Source: Arthrobacter sp. CJ23 (GTDB lineage Bacteria > Actinomycetota > Actinomycetes > Actinomycetales > Micrococcaceae). From it: a DNA stretch of 64,000 nucleotides. Under the pieces are notes generated by a model, which saw only the letters and a program-made list of their open reading frames with translations, made no database searches and was not told the origin of the DNA. Position numbers and translations under genes: made by a program. Where the stretch lies: positions 3,534,001 through 3,598,000 of the forward strand of contig NZ_CP102950.1 of the NCBI RefSeq assembly GCF_024741795.1, read 5' to 3'. Positions within the stretch are counted from its first letter, which is position 1; the number at the start of each line of letters is the position of its first letter. Shown here one piece after another: positions 1-8,943 of this stretch.

Positions 1-1023
1 GGGCAGGTGCTCCACCACGGAGGTGACGGCGTTGAAGTGGTTCACGTTGTTGAGCGGGCCGAAGTAGTTTTCGTCGTCGTTCTGCGAACCGGTGTGCAGC
101 GTCTTGGTGTGCTCCACCATGGCGGCAACCATGTCGTCGTGGATGGAGTCCTCGATCAGCACGCGGGTGATGGCGGTGCAGTCCTGGCCGGCGTTGAAGA
201 AGGCGAACTCGGCGATGGCCGCGGCGCTCTTCTTGATGTCGGCGTCCTTGAAGACGATGGCCGGAGCCTTGCCGCCGAGTTCCAGGTGGGCACGCTTGAG
301 GCCCTTGGCTGCCCCGCTGGCCACGGCAATGCCGGCGCGGACGGAGCCGGTGATGGAGACCAGGCCGGGGACCTTGTGCTCCACCATCATGGCGCCGGTT
401 TCGCCGGTGCCCAGGACAACGTTGAGCACACCGGCCGGGAAGATCTCGCCGGCCAGGCGGGCCAGGACGAGGGTGGATTCCGGAGTGGTGTCCGAAGGCT
501 TCAGGACGACCGTGTTGCCGGCGGCCAGGGCGGGGCCGATCTTCCAGATGGCCATGAGGAAGGGGTAGTTCCACGGCGCCACCTGGGCCACGACGCCGAT
601 GGGTTCGCGGCGCACGTAGGAGGTGTGGCCCTCGAAGTACTCGCCGGCTGACTTGCCCTCCATGATGCGTGCGGCACCGGCGAAGAAACGGAGCTGGTCG
701 GCGCCGGCGGCAACTTCCTCGGAAGCGATCAGGGAGCGGACCTGGCCGGTGTTGCGGTGCTGGGCTTCAACGAGTTCCTCGCTGTTGGCCTCGACGGCGT
801 CCGCGAGCTTGAGCAGCATGAGCTGGCGCTGGCCCGGGGTGGCGTGCTTCCAGCTCTTGAAGGCGTCGCTGGCCGCGTTCATGGCGGCGTCGACGTCGGC
901 CTGCACCGAAATGGGCGACTGGGCCACAACCTCGCCGTTGGTGGGGTTCACGATGTCGAGAAGTCCCGTGCCGGCAGGAGTGACGAATTCGCCGTTGATG
1001 AAGTTCTGCAAGGTTTGAACCAC
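1..1023 (-). CDS. Aldehyde dehydrogenase family protein (aminobutyraldehyde/betaine-aldehyde type), 3-prime end beyond window
   Basis: This is a partial NAD(P)-dependent aldehyde dehydrogenase of which 341 N-terminal residues are visible; the C-terminus lies left of position 1. Family landmarks are in order: a PWNYP segment near residues 150-154, an ELGGK motif with the predicted general base Glu248, and a GQDC motif with the predicted nucleophile Cys282. The GTG start at 1023 is preceded by an AGAGGG-like ribosome site at normal distance. It is divergent from a PucR-type regulator, whose family often controls purine, polyamine or amino-acid catabolism. The sequence resembles gamma-aminobutyraldehyde or betaine-aldehyde dehydrogenases, but the substrate cannot be fixed from the sequence alone. 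Confidence 0.85.
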   Translation of the reverse strand, partial: MVQTLQNFINGEFVTPAGTGLLDIVNPTNGEVVAQSPISVQADVDAAMNAASDAFKSWKHATPGQRQLMLLKLADAVEANSEELVEAQHRNTGQVRSLIASEEVAAGADQLRFFAGAARIMEGKSAGEYFEGHTSYVRREPIGVVAQVAPWNYPFLMAIWKIGPALAAGNTVVLKPSDTTPESTLVLARLAGEIFPAGVLNVVLGTGETGAMMVEHKVPGLVSITGSVRAGIAVASGAAKGLKRAHLELGGKAPAIVFKDADIKKSAAAIAEFAFFNAGQDCTAITRVLIEDSIHDDMVAAMVEHTKTLHTGSQNDDENYFGPLNNVNHFNAVTSVVEHLP

Positions 1024-1168
1024 GGTGTGCAACCCTCTTTCGATGTCTGGATGGTGGATTCAGCTGTTCAGAGCCTATGCCAGCACCCCCTCGCATGGAA
1101 TAGACAGCCGCACAGCCGGAAACCACCCTCTTAGTGCGGTTGACCAGCGCCGGGTTATCCTTTTCAGC

Positions 1169-2611
1169 ATGGCAATGTCCCTCGCCGCGCTCGTCGCCGT
1201 CCCTTCCCTCAAGCTCCGCAAAGCAGGCCTTGCGGAGACCACCTGGCACCAGGACATCCACTGGGTGGCGGTCACGGAACAGGAGGATCCGCAGCGCTTC
1301 CTCAATGGCGGCGAGCTGGTCCTGACCACCGGCATGCGCCTCAAGAGCGCCGCGGAACAGCGGCGCTTTGTCCGCCAGGTCCAGCGCGCGGGCGCAGTGG
1401 GCATCGGCTTTGGCATCGGGCTGACCCACGAGGCCGTTCCGTCTGCCCTCATCGCCGAGGCCAACCGCTGGGGCCTCCCCCTGGTGGAGGTGGCCTATGA
1501 AACCCCGTTCATCGCTATCGGCAAGCTTGTGGCCGACTCCCAATCCGCGGACCACTACGCCAATCTGGAACGGCTCATCGCGGGGCACCAGATCCTGGCC
1601 CGGGCCCTGCTGACCGGCGGCGGGCTCGGCGAACTGCTCAGGCAGCTCGGCAGCATGCTGCGCACCGATGTGGTCCTGACCCAGTTCAGCGCGCAGCTCT
1701 ACAACAGCTCCCCACTGAACACGGCGCCCTCTGCCGAGAACTGGTCCTCCTACCCCATCCCCACAGGCCGCCGCGATGCCTGCACCTTGTGGCTCAAGCA
1801 GCCCTTCACCGATACCGGGATCATCAGCTACGCCCAGAACCTGATCAGCGTGGAACTGAACAACATGGTCAAGCAGCGCCAGTCCCAGCGCGCCATGGCC
1901 GGGCAGGTGCTGGACGACGTCATCCACGGCACCCTCGAGACCATCGAGGCAGCCCGCCGCCTGGCCGGCGTCGGGATCAACAGCACGCGCAAGAACGTGG
2001 TCCTGCTGGCCGAATCGAAAGCCCACCACAAGCAACTTGTGAGCATCGCACTGCCGCAGGCGCTCGACGGCGGCGTGAGCGCCGTCGTCGGGAAGGACCT
2101 GATCGTGGCGATCAACGACGACGGCGGTTCGGCCAGCGCGCTGGCCAAGAGCCTCAGCGACCACCTGCTGGAGGCCGGCATCCATGCGGTGGTGGGGATC
2201 GGCGGCGCCTACACGAAGCCGAACGGCCTTCGCTGGAGCTATTTCGAGGCGCGCGACGCCCTGGCGCACGGCCTGCCGGTCAACGAGCCCGAACGCCTGA
2301 GCCTGACGTCGCTGCTGCTCGCGAGCGAGGACGTGCCGCTGGCGGACATGGCGAGCGAATCGCTCACTCCTCTGCGCAAGTTCGACGCCGCGCATGGCGC
2401 CGAGCTCGTGGCCACCCTGGAGAGCTACCTGAACCACAACGGCTCCGTGGCCGCGGTGGCCGAGGCGCTGACCCTGCACCGCAACACCGTGCGCTACCGG
2501 CTGGCGCAGATCACCGAGCTCACGGGCTACGACCCCGCCCAGACCCAGGACCGGGTGCAGCTGTGGCTCGCCCTGGCCGTGCAGCGACTGGGGGCGCGCC
2601 ACCCGCGCTAG
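1169..2611 (+). CDS. PucR family transcriptional regulator
   Basis: A 480-residue regulator with the PucR layout: an N-terminal PucR ligand-binding domain (about residues 5-125, with the typical segment LVLTTGMRL), a central GGDEF-like region, and a C-terminal winged helix-turn-helix around residues 430-470 whose core reads AEALTLHRNTVRYRL. The same frame is open further upstream, but the ATG at 1169 begins the conserved PucR domain. No strong ribosome site precedes it, and the nearby TTATCC could be a promoter -10 of a very short leader. It is divergent from the aldehyde dehydrogenase and probably controls it; this is inferred from arrangement only. Confidence 0.85.
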   Translation: MAMSLAALVAVPSLKLRKAGLAETTWHQDIHWVAVTEQEDPQRFLNGGELVLTTGMRLKSAAEQRRFVRQVQRAGAVGIGFGIGLTHEAVPSALIAEANRWGLPLVEVAYETPFIAIGKLVADSQSADHYANLERLIAGHQILARALLTGGGLGELLRQLGSMLRTDVVLTQFSAQLYNSSPLNTAPSAENWSSYPIPTGRRDACTLWLKQPFTDTGIISYAQNLISVELNNMVKQRQSQRAMAGQVLDDVIHGTLETIEAARRLAGVGINSTRKNVVLLAESKAHHKQLVSIALPQALDGGVSAVVGKDLIVAINDDGGSASALAKSLSDHLLEAGIHAVVGIGGAYTKPNGLRWSYFEARDALAHGLPVNEPERLSLTSLLLASEDVPLADMASESLTPLRKFDAAHGAELVATLESYLNHNGSVAAVAEALTLHRNTVRYRLAQITELTGYDPAQTQDRVQLWLALAVQRLGARHPR

Positions 2612-2659
2612 GGAAGCCGGGCCGGACCGCTGGAGAGGTTCACCACAAAACTCTAGACA

Positions 2660-2678
2660 TTAGACGTCAAACGTCTAA
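2660..2678. promoter_or_regulatory. Palindromic operator, probable GntR (FadR-subfamily) site
   Basis: A perfect 19-bp dyad, TTAGACGT-CAA-ACGTCTAA, ends 9 bp before the start codon of the MFS transporter. Its centre contains GT-N3-AC, the core expected for FadR-subfamily GntR operators, and the regulator is the second gene of the same operon. Binding here would block expression of both genes, so negative autoregulation is likely. The regulator assignment is inferred. Confidence 0.75.
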
Positions 2679-2687
2679 CCTTTAGAT

Positions 2688-3971
2688 ATGGCTGCGACGA
2701 CCCCTTACACCCCGACCACAGGAAACATCCCACAAACTGCCCCCGCCAACGTGGCAACAGCCCACACGGTGAAGGCAGTACCCAAGACGCGCGTCGTCGC
2801 CGTCGTCGGCATTATTGCCGTGGTGCTCATTGGCCTTAACCTGCGCGCGGGCATCACCAGCTCCGCTGCGCTGTTCCACGAACTGCAGCAGGTCCTGGGC
2901 TATGGCGCCCTGGTGGCGTCGATCCTGCCATCGATCCCGCTCCTGTGCTTCGCCGTTGCCGGCTTGGGAACGTCCTGGCTGACCCGGCGCGTGGGGGTTG
3001 AGAAGGCGATCGCCATCGCCCTCGCGCTGCTCGCCGGCGGCCTGCTGGTCCGCGGCGTTCCGTTCACGGGTGCGCTGCTGGGCGGTACGGTCCTGGCGAT
3101 GTCCGGCCTCGCCGTGTGCAACGTTGCCATGCCGTCGTTCATCCGCGAGCACTACTCGGACCGCACCTCGATGATGACCGGCGTCTACACCTTCACCATG
3201 TCCGGCGGCGCCACGTTCGCTGCGGCCGTCAGTGTTCCACTCGCGCAGCAGCTCGGCTCGCCGTCATTGGGTCTTGCGGCCTGGGGACTGCTGGGCGTGG
3301 CCGCACTGCTCGGCTTCCTGCCCGTTGTCCTGCACTCGCACCGGAACGCCACCAAGACGGACCGGGCCCGCGTCTCCATGTGGCCGCTGCTGCGCACCCG
3401 CCTGGGGATCCTGATCACCGCCATCTTCACCTTCCAGGCTTTCCTTGCCTATGCCGTGATGAGCTGGTTCGCCTACATCCTCACATCGCAGGGACTCAGC
3501 GCTTCCGAAAGCGGCCTGCAGTTCGGCGTAATGCAGCTGGTCTCCGTCGCTGCCGGCATGATCCTGCTCGCCTTCGGCTCCAGGCCCGGCATGCTGCGCC
3601 CCGCCCTCTACCTTGCAAGCAGCGCCACCCTGGTGGCCATCGCCACCATGATCTGGCTGCCGACGTCGCTGGCGGTGGTCCCCGCCGTGCTGTTCGGTTT
3701 CGGCCTGGGCATCTTCCCGCTGGTTTTGGTGATCATCAGCCGCAGCGGACGGTCGACGGCGGAAACCACCGCACTCTCCACCATCGCCCAATCGCTGGGA
3801 TACTTGATTGCGGCAGTTGGCCCCTTTGGCATGGGGCTGCTCCACAGCGCCACCGGGGGCTGGGTACTGCCCCTGAGTTTGCTGTCCATCGTGGCCGTGG
3901 CGCTCATGGTTACCTGCCACCTGCTTACCAGCAAGCGCACTGCATCCAAGACCGGACAGAGGACAGCATGA
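2688..3971 (+). CDS. MFS transporter, CynX/NimT-like
   Basis: A 427-residue membrane protein of the major facilitator superfamily with about twelve hydrophobic segments. The segment LNLRAGITSS after the first helix, followed by SILPSIPLLCFA, resembles CynX/NimT-type exporters (cyanate, 2-nitroimidazole and related solutes). The first 35 residues are a polar cytoplasmic tail. The ATG at 2688 lies just downstream of the operator palindrome. The stop overlaps the start of the following GntR gene (ATGA), so the two are co-transcribed and probably translationally coupled. The substrate is unknown; the regulator is presumably sensing it or a related metabolite. Confidence 0.85.
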   Translation: MAATTPYTPTTGNIPQTAPANVATAHTVKAVPKTRVVAVVGIIAVVLIGLNLRAGITSSAALFHELQQVLGYGALVASILPSIPLLCFAVAGLGTSWLTRRVGVEKAIAIALALLAGGLLVRGVPFTGALLGGTVLAMSGLAVCNVAMPSFIREHYSDRTSMMTGVYTFTMSGGATFAAAVSVPLAQQLGSPSLGLAAWGLLGVAALLGFLPVVLHSHRNATKTDRARVSMWPLLRTRLGILITAIFTFQAFLAYAVMSWFAYILTSQGLSASESGLQFGVMQLVSVAAGMILLAFGSRPGMLRPALYLASSATLVAIATMIWLPTSLAVVPAVLFGFGLGIFPLVLVIISRSGRSTAETTALSTIAQSLGYLIAAVGPFGMGLLHSATGGWVLPLSLLSIVAVALMVTCHLLTSKRTASKTGQRTA

Positions 3972-4648
3972 CCCTGACCCCTTCGCATCGCCCGGCCCTC
4001 GCCGAGGAGATCACCGCCAAGCTGCGGGACATGATCACGTCCGGCGAATGGCCGCTCCAGGAACGCATCCCGGCCGAGCCTGAGCTCATGGCGAGCCTTG
4101 GCGTCTCGCGGGGAACCCTCCGCGAGGCCATCAAGGCACTGGCGCATTCCGGCATGCTCGAAGTCCGCCGGGGGGATGGCACGTATGTGAGGGCCAACAG
4201 CGAGATGTCTGGCGCAGCCCAGCGCATGTACCAGGAACACACACAGGAACACATCGTGGAAGTACGGCTCGGCCTGGACACCCAGGCTGCCCGCTTGGCC
4301 ACCAAACACGCCACTGTGGAGGATCTTGCCGAGATGCGCCGGCTCCTTGCGCTGCGTCACGACGCCTGGCTGGCCGAGGACTACCCCACGTGGGCGCGCG
4401 CGGACTGGGACTTCCACGAACGTGTGGCCTTGGCGTCAGGGAACCCGCTCCTGCACCAGCTCTACGTTTCCTTCGGCGGCGTCTTCCACAACGACCTCCT
4501 CCGCCAGCAACGCAAGGGTGGTTTCAACGGCATCCCCCGCGAGGGCCACGACGAGTTGGTGGACGCCGTGGAGGCCCATGATCCCGATGCCGCAGTAGCC
4601 AGCGTGTACCGGAACCTGGACTACTGCGCGGACCAGGTTCGGCCGTAG
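3968..4648 (+). CDS. GntR family transcriptional regulator (FadR subfamily)
   Basis: A 226-residue regulator. The N-terminal winged helix covers about residues 8-75 and shows the family pattern RIPAEPELMASLGVSRGTLR followed by DGTYV. The C-terminal all-helical FCD domain carries the metal/effector-binding character of this subfamily (DWDFHERVALASGNPLL near residues 145-160). The start overlaps the transporter stop by ATGA. The palindrome upstream of the transporter has the GT-N3-AC core expected for its binding site. The stop directly abuts the stop of the convergent CstB-like gene with no spacer and no terminator between them. Confidence 0.88.
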   Translation: MTLTPSHRPALAEEITAKLRDMITSGEWPLQERIPAEPELMASLGVSRGTLREAIKALAHSGMLEVRRGDGTYVRANSEMSGAAQRMYQEHTQEHIVEVRLGLDTQAARLATKHATVEDLAEMRRLLALRHDAWLAEDYPTWARADWDFHERVALASGNPLLHQLYVSFGGVFHNDLLRQQRKGGFNGIPREGHDELVDAVEAHDPDAAVASVYRNLDYCADQVRP

Positions 4649-6010
4649 CTAGCTCGTTTCCACCCCGGCTCCGGCTGCGTCCCGGAACCTCGCGTCGATC
4701 AGCACCACATCCCTTCCGGCCCGGTCCAGGAGACTCGCCGCGACGCTCGCCCGGTAGCCCGTGGCGCAGTGCACCCAGATCCTCGTTTCGGGCAGCTCCG
4801 TGATGTGCTGCAACAGGTCATACACCGGTACGTTCAGGGCTCCGGTGACATGCGAGGCCGCGAATTCGTCGGGGCGGCGGACATCCAGGACCACGTCGTC
4901 CGGCGTTCTGTCCTTGACGAGCCCGGCCCAGTCCGCGTGGGGGTAACCGGCCAGCGGAGTGTCCGGTGCCAGGGCTCCCGGTTCGGTCCCCACGGCGGCA
5001 TCCGGGCTATCGATGCCGATTCTCGCCAGGTCACGGATCGCCTTCTCTACTTCGTCCAACGGGCCCAGCAGGGTGAGCGGCTGGTTCCACGGGATCACCC
5101 AGCCGAGGTAGCTCGTGAAGTTGGAGCCGCTTCCGTATTCGAAGCTCACGCTGCCATGGAGATGACTGTCCGCGAAGGCAACCCGGTGGCGCAGATCCAC
5201 CACCCACTCCCCCGACCGCAGCCTCCTGGCCAGTTCCGCAGCGTCCACCGAATCCGGGACGCCCAGGTTCGCCGGGCCGGGACCTTCCGCGTTGAGCGGG
5301 TTCATGTGGGCGTAGTAGGCCGGGTAGGCCGTGATGTTCTCCAGCAACTCGGCCACAAAGTGGTCCTCGTCCGGATCAGTCAGGGCGTGGTTGGAGCATG
5401 TTTGCTGGCCGATCGTGGACGCCGGGATTCTGCTCGCGGGGCCGATGGAGCAGAACGAGCCGAAGCCATGGGTGGGGTACAGGGCCGCGTCCGGATCGGC
5501 CTCCGAAACCAGCCGCCGCACCGAGGCGTACTGCTCGTGGGCCAGCCCTGCGGTCTCGGCCTCGGCCACGAGGTCCGTCCGGCCCACTGAGCCATAGAGC
5601 AGGCTGCCGCCGGAGAACACGGCCTGCCGCCCGCCGTCGGGCCCGTCCTCCCGGACCACGTACGACAGGTGCGTGTGCGTGTGCCCTGGCGTCGCAACCA
5701 CCTTGACGGTGAGCCGTCCCACCTGGATGAGCTGCCCGTCGGAGACAGGAACGCGGTGGAACGCGACGGCGTCGGCGGCGTTGACGAGGTACTGGGCGCC
5801 GTGCTCTTTCGCCAGGATGAGGCCGCCGGTGACGTAGTCGTTGTGCAAGTGGGTTTCGGCCACGTGGGTGATCCGGACGCCGGCGGCGCGCGCGGCTGCT
5901 TCAACGCGCCCGGTGTCCCGCTGCGGGTCAATCACCAGGCCAACGATGCCGTCGTGGACAAGGTAGCTGCGGTCCCCCAGCTGGGGCGTTTCGATGACGA
6001 CGACGTCCAT
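4649..6010 (-). CDS. CstB-like fusion: metallo-beta-lactamase (persulfide dioxygenase type) plus two rhodanese domains
   Basis: A 453-residue three-domain protein. Residues 1-240 form an MBL domain with H54-L-H56-N-D58 and a later His110 in TPGHTHTHL. Residues about 255-330 form a rhodanese-like domain with no cysteine, i.e. a pseudorhodanese. Residues about 365-450 form a rhodanese with the active-site loop HCATGYRAS. This order and length match CstB-type persulfide dioxygenase-sulfurtransferases, which turn persulfide into sulfite/thiosulfate. An unusual point is that the Asp expected as third metal ligand (GD before the GRTD segment in ETHE1/CstB) is Gly here (FSGGSLLYG), so dioxygenase activity is uncertain. 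The sulfur-assimilation neighbourhood supports a sulfur role. Confidence 0.8.
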   Translation of the reverse strand: MDVVVIETPQLGDRSYLVHDGIVGLVIDPQRDTGRVEAAARAAGVRITHVAETHLHNDYVTGGLILAKEHGAQYLVNAADAVAFHRVPVSDGQLIQVGRLTVKVVATPGHTHTHLSYVVREDGPDGGRQAVFSGGSLLYGSVGRTDLVAEAETAGLAHEQYASVRRLVSEADPDAALYPTHGFGSFCSIGPASRIPASTIGQQTCSNHALTDPDEDHFVAELLENITAYPAYYAHMNPLNAEGPGPANLGVPDSVDAAELARRLRSGEWVVDLRHRVAFADSHLHGSVSFEYGSGSNFTSYLGWVIPWNQPLTLLGPLDEVEKAIRDLARIGIDSPDAAVGTEPGALAPDTPLAGYPHADWAGLVKDRTPDDVVLDVRRPDEFAASHVTGALNVPVYDLLQHITELPETRIWVHCATGYRASVAASLLDRAGRDVVLIDARFRDAAGAGVETS

Positions 6011-6020
6011 ACCTCAGGTT

Positions 6021-6092
6021 AAAGCAAGGCGGGGTCACTTAGCGCCCATTCCGGTGTCCCGGATGGTCGCTAAGTGACCCCGCCTTGTCTTT
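6021..6092. repeat. Palindromic repeat family A, copy 1 (long hairpin, probable terminator)
   Basis: A 72-bp near-perfect inverted repeat with outer arm AAAGCAAGGCGGGGTCAC, inner CTTAGCG and CCGG arms, and a short loop. It lies just past the 3-prime end of the ferredoxin-NADP reductase gene and before the 5-prime end of the CstB-like gene. Copies at 31201 and 33076 share the architecture but differ at paired positions on both arms. There is no T-tract, so it would act as a GC-rich, U-less terminator or a DNA-level element. Confidence 0.85.
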
Positions 6093-6105
6093 GAGGAGGT
6101 GGAAG

Positions 6106-7572
6106 CTAGACCTGTGCAGCTACTCCGTCGCGGGAGATGTCCACCATGTCTTCGCGGGCCACCACCTTGACGCGTTCGCGCTGGACCTCCACGCCGTGCG
6201 TGGTGCCGGCCTCGGTGGCTGCGGCGCCGAGCGCGAGCTCGTGGGCGTCGAGCGCCAGCCAGCCTTCCCAGCTGGTGAACTTCACGCCGCGGGCATCGAG
6301 CAGCTCCACGACGGCGTCTGCCGCGGGAACGGCGGCCAGCGGCAGGTTTTCGCGGTCCTCCAGCAGGTACGTCACGGTTTCCAGGGCGTCGCCCTTGGTG
6401 TGGCCGATCAGCCCGATGGGGCCGCGCTTGATCCAGCCGGTGGCGTAGATGCCCGGGACGTGCTCGCCCGAGGCGTCCAGCACGCGGCCGCCGGCGTTGG
6501 GGACAACGCCCTTCTTGTGGTCGAACTCGATGTCCGGCAGGGCCGAACCGAAGTAGCCGATGGCACGGTAGACGGCCTGGACCGGGTAGTCGAGGAACTC
6601 GCCGGTGCCGCGGGCGTTGCCCGTGCCGTCCAGCTCGGTGCGCTCGAACTTGATGCCGGTGACGCGGCCGGGGTTCTCGGCGTCGTCGTGGATCTCCACC
6701 GGGTTGTGCAGGAAGTGCAGGTGCAGGCGGCGGGAAGCCGTGAGCTCGGAGAGGTCCTCCGGCTGCTCGGCGATCCAGTTGGTGAGCGTGCCAACCATGG
6801 TCTTGACCTGGTTGTTGCTCTGGATCAGGCGGTCCGACTCTTCGTCGAACTCGAAGTCCTCGGCGTAGAGGATGATGTCCACGTCCTTGGAGTGGGACAG
6901 TTCGCGCAGTTCCAGCGGGGTGAACTTCACCTGGGCCGGGCCGCGGCGGCCGAAGACGTGCACGTCCGTGACCGGGGAGTTCTTGAGGCCGGCGTAGACG
7001 TTGTCCGGGATTTCGGTGACCAGCAGGTCATCGGCGTGCTTGGACAGGACACGGGCCACGTCCAGGGCCACGTTGCCGTTGCCGAGCACCGCGATTTCCT
7101 TGGCATCCAGCGGCCATTCGCGGGAAACGTCCGGGTGTCCGTCGTACCAGGAGACGAAGTCGGCGCCGCCGTAGGAGGCCTTGAGCTCGATGCCCGGGAT
7201 GTTCAGGTCCGCGTCCTTGATGGCGCCGGTGGCGAAGATGACGGCGTCGTAGTGGGTGCGCAGGTCCTCGATGGAGATGTCCGTGCCGTAGTCCACGTTG
7301 CCGAAGAAGCGGATGTCGCCGCGGTCCAGGACCTTGTGCAGGGCGTTGACGATGCCCTTGATGCGGGGGTGGTCCGGGGCAACGCCGTAGCGGATGAGGC
7401 CGTAGGGCGCCGGGTAGCGGTCGAAGAGGTCGATGCTGACAGTCAGCTCGCCGCTCTTGACGGCTTCGCTCTTGGTCAGGATGTCAGCGGCATAGACGCC
7501 TGCCGGGCCGGAGCCGACGACGGCGACGCGCAGGGGACGCTCCGGAGAACCTACGGGGGTGCTAGTTGACAC
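6106..7572 (-). CDS. fprA: Ferredoxin--NADP+ reductase, FprA type
   Basis: A 488-residue FAD/NADP oxidoreductase of the adrenodoxin-reductase family. The FAD dinucleotide fold starts with G20-S-G-P-A-G25, followed by YPAPYGLIRYGVAPDH. The NADP-binding segment is VLGNGNVALDVAR near residue 165, and the C-terminal FAD contact is GWIKRGPIGLIGHTK near residue 375. The GTG start at 7572 was chosen because AAGGAA stands at normal distance and the conserved fold begins soon after; the frame is open further upstream through repeat B1. It moves electrons between NADPH and ferredoxin. Its place beside siroheme and sulfite-reductase genes suggests it reduces ferredoxin for SirA, which is inference. Confidence 0.92.
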   Translation of the reverse strand: MSTSTPVGSPERPLRVAVVGSGPAGVYAADILTKSEAVKSGELTVSIDLFDRYPAPYGLIRYGVAPDHPRIKGIVNALHKVLDRGDIRFFGNVDYGTDISIEDLRTHYDAVIFATGAIKDADLNIPGIELKASYGGADFVSWYDGHPDVSREWPLDAKEIAVLGNGNVALDVARVLSKHADDLLVTEIPDNVYAGLKNSPVTDVHVFGRRGPAQVKFTPLELRELSHSKDVDIILYAEDFEFDEESDRLIQSNNQVKTMVGTLTNWIAEQPEDLSELTASRRLHLHFLHNPVEIHDDAENPGRVTGIKFERTELDGTGNARGTGEFLDYPVQAVYRAIGYFGSALPDIEFDHKKGVVPNAGGRVLDASGEHVPGIYATGWIKRGPIGLIGHTKGDALETVTYLLEDRENLPLAAVPAADAVVELLDARGVKFTSWEGWLALDAHELALGAAATEAGTTHGVEVQRERVKVVAREDMVDISRDGVAAQV

Positions 7573-7599
7573 GGCTGTGTTCCTTCTTCTTCGGTCCGA

Positions 7600-7665
7600 C
7601 CCAACTAGGTAGCGCGAACTGTCGTTTTGAGGGCTCATAACGACAGTTGGCGCTACCTAGTTGGG
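7600..7665. repeat. Palindromic repeat family B, copy 1
   Basis: A 66-bp hairpin with arms CCCAACTAGGTAGCGC and CTGTCGTT around a TGAGGGCTCA centre. It sits between the stop of the siroheme synthase gene (7672) and the start of fprA (7572), so it probably ends the upstream transcript. Four further copies lie at 23646, 36427, 38223 and 45234. Confidence 0.85.
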
Positions 7666-7671
7666 TGGGGG

Positions 7672-8943
7672 CTAGATGGTGGCGACTCGGGGCTTGTTCG
7701 GGGTGATGGTGCTGTAATCGGCGGTCTTGAAATGCTGGGGTGCGAACGGGCTGACGCGGACCACATCGCCGATCACGATGACGGCAGGATTGGCCACGCC
7801 AACGGCTTCCGCCTGGTCCGCGATGGTCCCCAGCGTGCCGATGGTGACGCGCTGGTCCGGCAAATACCCGTTCTCCACGATACCTACTGGAGTGTCCAGT
7901 GCGAGACCGGCCCCTGCCAGGGCGGCCGCGGAATCACGCAATTGGGCCACTCCCATGAGCAACACCACAGTGTGGTCGGGGCGTGCGGGGACCTCGGAGA
8001 GTTCCTCGTGGCCGGTGACCACGCTGAAGCCCTTCGCCAGGCCGCGGTGCGTCACCGGGATGCCGGCGGCGGCCGGGACGGAAATCGCCGACGTCACGCC
8101 GGACACCACTTCGACCTCGACGCCGTGCTGCCTGCAGAATTCTGCTTCCTCGCCGCCGCGCCCCAGGACGTAGGGGTCGCCGCCCTTGAGCCGGACCACA
8201 TGGTTTCCGGCGAGGGCTTCCTCGACGAGGATTCGGTTGATCTCGGCCTGCGGGACGGGGTGGTGGCCGGGGGTCTTGCCGACCTCGATGATGCGGACGT
8301 CCGGGGCGAGCTCGTTGAGCAGTTCCCGGGGGCCGAGGCGGTCTGCCACCACGACGTCGGCCTGGCCCAGGAGCCTGCGTCCGCGGACGGTGATGAGTCC
8401 GGTATCGCCGGGTCCGCCGCCCACCAGGGCAACGGTTCCCTTGCCGGTCACGGTGCCGGGCTTGCGGTGGCGGCGCAGGGGGAGGTCGCCGGTTTCCAGG
8501 GCGGTGGCGACGGCGTCGCGCAGTGCCATGGCGCGGCGCGGGTCTCCCCCGGCGTTGATGGCGATCTTGATGTCGTCCACGACGGCGACGGCGGGCGTCC
8601 AGGCGGCCGAGGCTTCGTGGTCCGAGGCGTTGACGCACCAGAGGCGCTGGGCCTCGGCGTCGGCGGCCACCCGGGTGTCCACGGCGGCGACGCCGGTGGC
8701 GGTCTGGACGAACCAGACGCCGTCGAGGTCTGATGCACGGTATTCGCGCGGTTCCCAGGCGAGGAGCCCGGCGTCTGCGAGTCCGCGGAGGTCGGCGGAG
8801 GCAAGGGGGGCCACCACGGTGACTTTGGCACCGGCGTCGAGCAGTCCCTTGGCGCGGCGCGCTGCCACGGGTCCGCCGCCCACCACCAGCACGGGGCGGC
8901 CGAGCAGCCGGAGTGCTGTGGGGTAAATGTCCTGTATTGCCAT
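7672..8943 (-). CDS. cysG: Siroheme synthase, fused precorrin-2 dehydrogenase and uroporphyrinogen-III C-methyltransferase
   Basis: A 423-residue fusion. Residues 1-155 form the CysG N-terminal dehydrogenase/ferrochelatase-like domain, with the NAD-binding loop GGGPVAARRAKGL from residue 22. Residues about 165-410 form a SAM-dependent CobA methyltransferase with VALVGGGPGDTGLITVRG, VVRLKGGDPYVLGRGGEE and GIPVTHRG. It makes precorrin-2/sirohydrochlorin for siroheme, the cofactor of the SirA sulfite reductase encoded nearby. It is shorter than enterobacterial CysG (about 457). Start ATG at 8943: no ribosome site is present and a promoter -10 (TACAGT) lies about 7 nt upstream, so the mRNA is probably leaderless. 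A separate CbiX-type chelatase gene is at 20414. Confidence 0.9.
   Translation of the reverse strand: MAIQDIYPTALRLLGRPVLVVGGGPVAARRAKGLLDAGAKVTVVAPLASADLRGLADAGLLAWEPREYRASDLDGVWFVQTATGVAAVDTRVAADAEAQRLWCVNASDHEASAAWTPAVAVVDDIKIAINAGGDPRRAMALRDAVATALETGDLPLRRHRKPGTVTGKGTVALVGGGPGDTGLITVRGRRLLGQADVVVADRLGPRELLNELAPDVRIIEVGKTPGHHPVPQAEINRILVEEALAGNHVVRLKGGDPYVLGRGGEEAEFCRQHGVEVEVVSGVTSAISVPAAAGIPVTHRGLAKGFSVVTGHEELSEVPARPDHTVVLLMGVAQLRDSAAALAGAGLALDTPVGIVENGYLPDQRVTIGTLGTIADQAEAVGVANPAVIVIGDVVRVSPFAPQHFKTADYSTITPNKPRVATI

Noticed and set aside
2660..2678. The TAGAC..GTCTA dyad as an McbR-type site
   Set aside because: The spacing between TAGAC and GTCTA is 7, not the 6 of the corynebacterial McbR box, and the adjacent genes encode a GntR regulator and an exporter. 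The GT-N3-AC core explains it better.
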